Positions 5,543 through 9,633 of a DNA stretch of 9,633 nt are shown piece after piece. Source of the stretch: UBA1381 sp964399965 (GTDB taxonomy: Bacteria; Bacillota; Clostridia; UBA1381). The DNA lies in assembly GCA_964399965.1 (NCBI GenBank), contig CAYNRX010000052.1, positions 1-9,633 of the forward strand, written 5' to 3'. The notes under the pieces are model-generated. The model saw only the letters and a list, made by a program, of their open reading frames with translations, was not told the origin of the DNA and did not search any database. The position numbers were made by a program, and so were the translations under genes. Numbering within the stretch: the first letter of the stretch is position 1; every line of letters starts with the position of its first letter.

Positions 5543-7134
5543 TTTCCTACCTCCTTCTCAAGCGCCGAAATGCGTTCTTCTAGATCCACTATCGAAATAT
5601 TGTTTATCCTCGTCGGCTCGGAGGATTCTATCACAAAGTACGAGGCTCCGTTGCTGCCGGATATCAGGAGAATATCCGCCACCACGTTGCCGCTTGCGTC
5701 CACGAACTGTATGCCGCCGGTCTGGCCGGAGCCGGTGATCCCCTTGAGCTTTAAATACCGCCCGATCTCGGCGTCCTTGGAGGTCTTTATGCTTCCCGAA
5801 AACACCGCCTCGGCCGTAAGCCGTCCGGAAAACTCCGCGCTGCCCTCCTCGTCAAGGGTGATGGTCTCCGATCCGTTTTCATCGTATATCACAAACTCAA
5901 ACCTGCCGCCGGAATTTCCCAGGCGGATACGAACGCGCCCCGCAGAATCCCGCACCGTCATAAGATCGTCAACGACCGTCATCGTGCCCGCGCCGCTTTT
6001 GATGTTGTTCGTTTCGGTGTTTAGTGTTCCCGATAAATAGCCTGTTTTAATGTCTCCCTTACTTGTAGACGCTCTTTTGTAGTTTTTTCCCAGCCTGCCG
6101 AGCTGGCTTAGATAGAAAAACAGATCCGCCGAAGGTCTGCCTACCGTTATATTGGTTTTCTCCGGCTCATATGGGTATCTCTCAACACTTAACACGCGCG
6201 CGTTTATCAGAGTTCCCTCATCGTAAACAGTAACGCTGTCGCCCGGATTCAGCGGTTTTATATCTCCGTCCGAAATTTTCGACAGGTCGATATACGTCCC
6301 TGTAATCGTGACCTTCGGCACGTCTATGCGGTTTTCGTTGCTCTCGTCAAATTCCCACTGTGCCAGATTGTATACGTCCGTTGGCTCCGTATAATCGCTG
6401 TAGTCGCGATATCCCTCGTGTATGCCGTACAGCTCTGCGTTGGGGCTGTCTATATACGGCACGCCGTCCTCAGTGACAGAGGTTATCGGCGTATCGTTAT
6501 AGCCGTAGGCATAAAGCCGCGTTACAAGCTGCGATGTATCGCGCTGAATATTGATATTTTCCATGTTTTTTGACGTATCCAGCAAAACCGGCGTTTGTTC
6601 CCCGATTTTTGATACAACGGCTATATTATAGTTATCAGCGTAGATCTCGCCGCGTCCGGCGTTTTCTATTACCGTCTGCACAACATCATAGGGGGTTATC
6701 TTATCCACCTCGAAAAAGTCGATCTTAAACCCGTCCGCGCCTATCCATTCCATGCCAAGGGCTTCCGTCTCGGCCTCTGTCATAACGTGGAACGACGTAT
6801 TCTCAAATGCTGCGGCTATGACCTCTCTTGGAGATTTCCCTATCATATTCGGGAAAGTCGGCAGATGTATCTTTGCTGCATCGCAGTTAAACACGTGTTC
6901 TGCTGATATATTCATCATTGCGCCGGTGCTTTGTGTTATGCTTGTTATCCGGTACGCCTGACCCTCGCACACGATAAGCCTATTCACCGTGATACGGCTG
7001 TCAGGAGGGTGCTCAAACTCAAGACGTCTCTCCTCGTTTATTTCTTCCGATACCCTCACTTTTGATGCAGCGTCCAAAAAAGCAAGCTGCCCTGCTGTAA
7101 AATCTTCGGCGTTGTATTCAAAAAGTCTAAGCAT
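5539..7134 (-). CDS. Phage tail hub / tail-associated endopeptidase-like protein (minor structural protein)
   Basis: This 531-residue protein starts at ATG 7132-7134, with GAGGTG upstream and an 8-base overlap with the Dit gene. The N-terminal ~330 residues (MLRLFEYNAEDFTAGQLAFLDAAS..., with a conserved-looking 'GKSPREVIAAAFENTSFHV' and 'TPYDVVQTVIENAGRGEIYADN') fit the N-terminal region of phage minor structural proteins (Prophage_tail / TIGR01665), which form the hub or cap below Dit and are often called tail-associated lysins or endopeptidases. No catalytic motif is evident, so peptidase activity is not claimed. The C-terminal part has beta-rich sequence (GRVRIRLGNSGGRFEFVIYD, about 395-415; ITLDEEGSAEFSGRLTAEAV) and ends in a short coiled coil (IVDLEERISALEKEVGN), probably for trimer formation or for joining the fibre. 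It lies between Dit and the fibre, as expected for the tail tip. Confidence 0.85.
   Translation of the reverse strand: MLRLFEYNAEDFTAGQLAFLDAASKVRVSEEINEERRLEFEHPPDSRITVNRLIVCEGQAYRITSITQSTGAMMNISAEHVFNCDAAKIHLPTFPNMIGKSPREVIAAAFENTSFHVMTEAETEALGMEWIGADGFKIDFFEVDKITPYDVVQTVIENAGRGEIYADNYNIAVVSKIGEQTPVLLDTSKNMENINIQRDTSQLVTRLYAYGYNDTPITSVTEDGVPYIDSPNAELYGIHEGYRDYSDYTEPTDVYNLAQWEFDESNENRIDVPKVTITGTYIDLSKISDGDIKPLNPGDSVTVYDEGTLINARVLSVERYPYEPEKTNITVGRPSADLFFYLSQLGRLGKNYKRASTSKGDIKTGYLSGTLNTETNNIKSGAGTMTVVDDLMTVRDSAGRVRIRLGNSGGRFEFVIYDENGSETITLDEEGSAEFSGRLTAEAVFSGSIKTSKDAEIGRYLKLKGITGSGQTGGIQFVDASGNVVADILLISGSNGASYFVIESSEPTRINNISIVDLEERISALEKEVGN
5549..5556 (-). promoter_or_regulatory. Strong ribosome binding site that fixes the TTG start of the tail fibre
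   Basis: The minus strand reads AAGGAGGT, ending six bases before TTG 5540-5542. No ATG lies in the first codons of that frame, so this site decides the start. It sits inside the end of the hub gene. Confidence 0.85.
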
Positions 7135-8056
7135 TGACTCTCACCTCATAAATGTATTTCGGTTCGTATTCCATTTTTATTGCCGCCCCGGCGTTTCCGT
7201 AAGGAATTAAAAAAGCGAGGTCAAACTCCCCCGGTGGAATTTCGAAAAATGTATCCATCCTTCCGCCTGTTGTAAGGTATTTTGTCTCGTCAATACCTCC
7301 GTTTGTCGCCGTGCGCTTTGCAAAATCGATCACAATATCATTTGTCGCCTTGTTGCCTTCGCCGCGTGAATAGACCACAGAACAGCTGTAATTTACCGTT
7401 GATACGAAGGTTCCAAGATAGATATGGATACTGTCAAGCCCTCCCTCCCCGGGAGATATGGTAAACTTCGGCAGCGTGTACCATGTTCCGGCATTTACTG
7501 CCTTTACATCGTAACCCTGCGCCGGGACATTCCACGTATTGTATACCGCAGTCACTCCGCCAAGAGGTACGCCAAAGCCAAGACGCACGCTGTCGCCGAG
7601 TTTTACACCGCGAAGTATATCGATATTGCTTGCTGCGAATGGACGAACGCGGAATGCCGCTTCTATCACCGCTTTAGTTCCCGCACGCTCTGGCTTATAC
7701 TGTATCGTATCAAATACGGCCGCATCCCAGACAGCGTTCGGGGTATCGTCAAACATCAGCTGCCCGCGCCCCATAAGCCATACTGCCGCAGTGTCAAGTG
7801 CCTTTTGCAGAGCTTCGATCCCCGGCGCGCCGATAGATAACTCGACCGAAAATATCCTGTCGCTGTAGAACATGCGCCGGTATTCGTTTGCTGCGGAAAA
7901 ATCATAAGACCCGTCTATATTTGCCGCATCAGCGATCGCCTGTTTTGCCTCCGGGATTATCGGGCGATCAAGCGTGCGAGCCGTGACCCGACAGCCGTCA
8001 ATCCCCGAAAAAACGTCCCTTATATGCCGGCCGCGAAATGTAAAACCGGTCATCAT
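7127..8056 (-). CDS. Distal tail protein (Dit-like, Sipho_tail family)
   Basis: Dit proteins form the hexameric ring at the tail end that anchors the hub and fibres. The frame can start at ATG 8077, but the preferred start is ATG 8054-8056: GGGAGG lies nine bases upstream, and the start overlaps the TGA of the tape measure gene as ATGA. This gives 309 residues. The N-terminus (FTFRGRHIRDVFSGIDGCRVTARTLDRP) and 'YRRMFYSDRIFSVELSIGA' and 'RGQLMFDDTPNAVWDAAVFDTIQY' follow the usual Dit pattern: an N-terminal ring domain with R/K-rich strands, and the 'L..DD.P...W.A.V' motif. The C-terminal half is a galectin-like or beta-sandwich domain (about residues 150-309). Gene order tape measure-Dit-hub is that of many siphoviruses of Gram-positive bacteria. 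Family confidence is good; the start is a choice between two close Met codons. Confidence 0.85.
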   Translation of the reverse strand: MMTGFTFRGRHIRDVFSGIDGCRVTARTLDRPIIPEAKQAIADAANIDGSYDFSAANEYRRMFYSDRIFSVELSIGAPGIEALQKALDTAAVWLMGRGQLMFDDTPNAVWDAAVFDTIQYKPERAGTKAVIEAAFRVRPFAASNIDILRGVKLGDSVRLGFGVPLGGVTAVYNTWNVPAQGYDVKAVNAGTWYTLPKFTISPGEGGLDSIHIYLGTFVSTVNYSCSVVYSRGEGNKATNDIVIDFAKRTATNGGIDETKYLTTGGRMDTFFEIPPGEFDLAFLIPYGNAGAAIKMEYEPKYIYEVRVNA

Positions 8057-9633
8057 GAAAGCATCCCTCCCAGCCATGAAAATTTACGCAGGAACGCTGT
8101 TAAAGCCGTATCGTCCGCCGCCGTGATGTTTATATTGCGGTTATCCGCATAATTGCTGATATTCTGCGCACTTGAAGCGACAGCTGATACCGTCTCGCGG
8201 AATCCCGTCTCCACAGCGTTTATCATTCTTTCGGCAAGTGCTGACGCGTTCTCTGTAGCCGTGTAAATCGCCCTGAGCGCGTCTGACTGCTCCTCCTCTA
8301 TCCTTGTATACTCGTACTCAAGAGCGTCAAGAGCAGTCGCCTGCTCCTGCTCAAGCCTGTATATCTCCTCATCGCGCTCAAGTTCCCGGAGCTGCTGTGC
8401 GTATTCCTCATACTGGCGCATTCCCTGGGCGGTGACTGCGCCCTCGAAAACATCCATCTGCTCGCGTGTCTCGGCCATGTCCTCCGCCCTGTCGCCGGTC
8501 TCCCATGCATCTTGAAGGCCGGATATCTTATCGTTGTAAAATTCATTTATGCTGTCTATCCGGCTTCTGGTCTCGTCAAGCATATCCGCATATATTTCCG
8601 AAGCTGCGTCGTACCTGTCGGCGGCTATCTCCTGCATATATTCGCCGTATTCGGCTTCCGAAAGCATACCATTGTGGTAAAACTCGTCTACCATTTCCCA
8701 CCGCTTATCAAGAGACTGCAAAAACTCTCTGTCGGACATCCCCAGATAATCCCGGCTGATGTTAAGCTCCTCCATGAACGCATCATCAACTGCGCTTACT
8801 ATTTCCGAGCCGGTGTCAGCGAGGTTATCATGATACATATCCCAGGTAATATCGCCGGCATTAAACGCTTCCAGGTTCCGGTTTCGTATGCGGATAAACG
8901 CTTGCACCGGGTCGTCTGCGTATTTGTCCCAGTCATTTAATGACGCGCGGTCGGATATCCAGTCAAGGGAATTTTCGTTGAGCGTTTCAAGGTTCTCCCT
9001 CACGCCATCGATATACTTATCGTCTAGCTCCGACATGCTTTCCCTATACGTGCGGTGGTCTATCAGCCCTTTTTCGTAATACTCCTGCGTATACGCCCGC
9101 ATACGGTCAAGCCCGGCCAGATAATCTTCGGCGGACATATCGTTATACTCCCGCTCATGCTCAAGCCAATCATACGACTGGTCAAGCCGTGCGCTGTAGG
9201 CCGTCTCGCCCGCCTCGGCAATGATACCGGAGTATTCCTCCCAAGTCAGCTTGCCCTCGTTTAAAAGCTCCAGATTGCGCTCTCTGACGCGCTCCCAGGC
9301 CGACAGAGGATCGTCGCCTATATCCGCCCAGTCGTTCATGGCCGCGTGGGTCTCGATGTATGAAAGGCTCGTTTCGTTAAGCTCATCGTTTACATCGCGT
9401 GTAAGGCCGTATATCTCCTTTTCGATATCCCGCACGTCCTGCTGATTGTCCTGAAATTCCTTCGACAGCTGCACCCATTTTTCAAGCTCCTGCGTTGTGG
9501 TGACTGCATGGGTAGATGTGTAAAAATCCCAGTCATCGCGGGCAGCGGTGAATGCGTCGGAGTTGTTCTGTCCGCCTGCAAGATGCGGCAGCATACGCTT
9601 CGTCTCGGCGGCCGTGTAGACCTTGTCGCCCTT
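8053..9633 (-). CDS. Phage tail tape measure protein, C-terminal part (partial)
   Basis: The frame is open to the right edge with no stop or clear start, so the 5' part of the gene lies outside. The visible 526 residues are charged and almost all helical, as in tape measure proteins, which set tail length and fill the tail tube. Within it two units of about 130 residues repeat with an offset of 133 (numbered from Met 9592-9594: about 76-205 and 209-341), each with 'DWxxxxDDPxxAxxRxRxRNLExxNxGxxTWxxY', 'EYxxMSxExYLxxLDxR' and 'EFYxxGxxSxxEYxExM'. A strongly charged coiled coil follows (about 380-440, MRQYEEYAQQLRELERDEEI). The C-terminus has 'SALAERMINAVETGFRETVS'. It lies directly upstream of Dit with an ATGA overlap. 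It could instead be a separate tail protein if the tape measure is split, but the position and composition favour a tape measure. Confidence 0.82.
   Translation of the reverse strand, partial: KGDKVYTAAETKRMLPHLAGGQNNSDAFTAARDDWDFYTSTHAVTTTQELEKWVQLSKEFQDNQQDVRDIEKEIYGLTRDVNDELNETSLSYIETHAAMNDWADIGDDPLSAWERVRERNLELLNEGKLTWEEYSGIIAEAGETAYSARLDQSYDWLEHEREYNDMSAEDYLAGLDRMRAYTQEYYEKGLIDHRTYRESMSELDDKYIDGVRENLETLNENSLDWISDRASLNDWDKYADDPVQAFIRIRNRNLEAFNAGDITWDMYHDNLADTGSEIVSAVDDAFMEELNISRDYLGMSDREFLQSLDKRWEMVDEFYHNGMLSEAEYGEYMQEIAADRYDAASEIYADMLDETRSRIDSINEFYNDKISGLQDAWETGDRAEDMAETREQMDVFEGAVTAQGMRQYEEYAQQLRELERDEEIYRLEQEQATALDALEYEYTRIEEEQSDALRAIYTATENASALAERMINAVETGFRETVSAVASSAQNISNYADNRNINITAADDTALTAFLRKFSWLGGMLS
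8572..9369 (-). repeat. Tandem ~133-residue duplication in the tape measure protein
   Basis: Protein-level units run at about 8980-9369 and 8572-8970. Shared anchors are 'SLSYIETHAAMNDW' / 'SLDWISDRASLNDW', 'RERNLELLNEGKLTWEEY' / 'RNRNLEAFNAGDITWDMY' and 'YYEKGLIDHRTYRESM' / 'FYHNGMLSEAEYGEYM'. The copies are clearly diverged, so the duplication is not recent. More copies may lie beyond the right edge. Confidence 0.8.

Noticed and set aside
5486..6040. Plus-strand open frame of 184 codons opposite the hub gene
   Set aside because: It is the antisense shadow of a well-supported minus-strand tail gene with a clear start and ribosome binding site; the product has no recognisable features.
7127..8077. 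Longer Dit start at ATG 8075-8077
   Set aside because: It has only a weak upstream site, while ATG 8054-8056 has GGGAGG at good spacing and the ATGA overlap with the preceding stop. The longer form is not excluded.

Overview
The window is a stretch of a tailed bacteriophage or prophage genome. All recognisable genes read on the minus strand, so the transcriptional order runs from base 9633 down to base 1. The layout is that of a siphovirus of a Gram-positive host: tape measure C-terminus, distal tail protein (Dit), tail hub/endopeptidase-like protein, then a long tail fibre. Strong AAGGAGG-type ribosome binding sites, GTG/TTG starts and short start/stop overlaps fit a Firmicutes host, probably Clostridia. 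The sequence alone does not show whether it is a free phage or an integrated prophage.

The most interesting part is a complete diversity-generating retroelement (DGR) at about 560-2795 plus its target gene. In coding order it has: (i) the target, a 960-residue tail fibre (2660-5542) whose last 44 codons form the variable repeat (VR, 2667-2795); (ii) an Avd-type accessory protein gene (2176-2598); (iii) a non-coding template repeat (TR, 2004-2132); and (iv) a DGR-class reverse transcriptase (560-1873). TR and VR align without gaps over 129 bp with 10 mismatches. Seven of these fall at TR adenines (coding strand), and the three that do not are clustered near the 3' end, as expected if mutagenic homing is templated upstream of an IMH/IMH*-like segment. 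The adenines sit mainly in AAC/AAT codons, and five differences in the TR core change four Asn codons (N918G, N931D, N934H, N936S in the fibre). The variable tip lies in a WWxRSP-type domain resembling DUF6273, a C-type-lectin-like domain.

Region by region in coding order: 9633-8053 tape measure C-terminal part with an internal ~133-residue duplication; 8056-7127 Dit; 7134-5539 tail hub protein; 5542-2660 tail fibre with 20 decapeptide repeats, two copies of a beta-rich domain and the diversified tip; 2598-2176 Avd; 2175-1874 TR and spacer RNA; 1873-560 reverse transcriptase; 585-181 tail fibre assembly chaperone-like protein; 188-72 a 38-residue small protein; 41-1 the start of a probable XhlA-like protein, which suggests the lysis module begins just outside the window.

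Taken together, the tail genes build the tail tip and the DGR rewrites the receptor-facing end of the fibre, probably to shift host-receptor specificity. New structural observations are an inverted repeat linking the 3' end of VR to its downstream flank, in which two VR-specific bases complete the pairing, and an 8-bp inverted repeat linking the TR 3' end to the TR-RT spacer.
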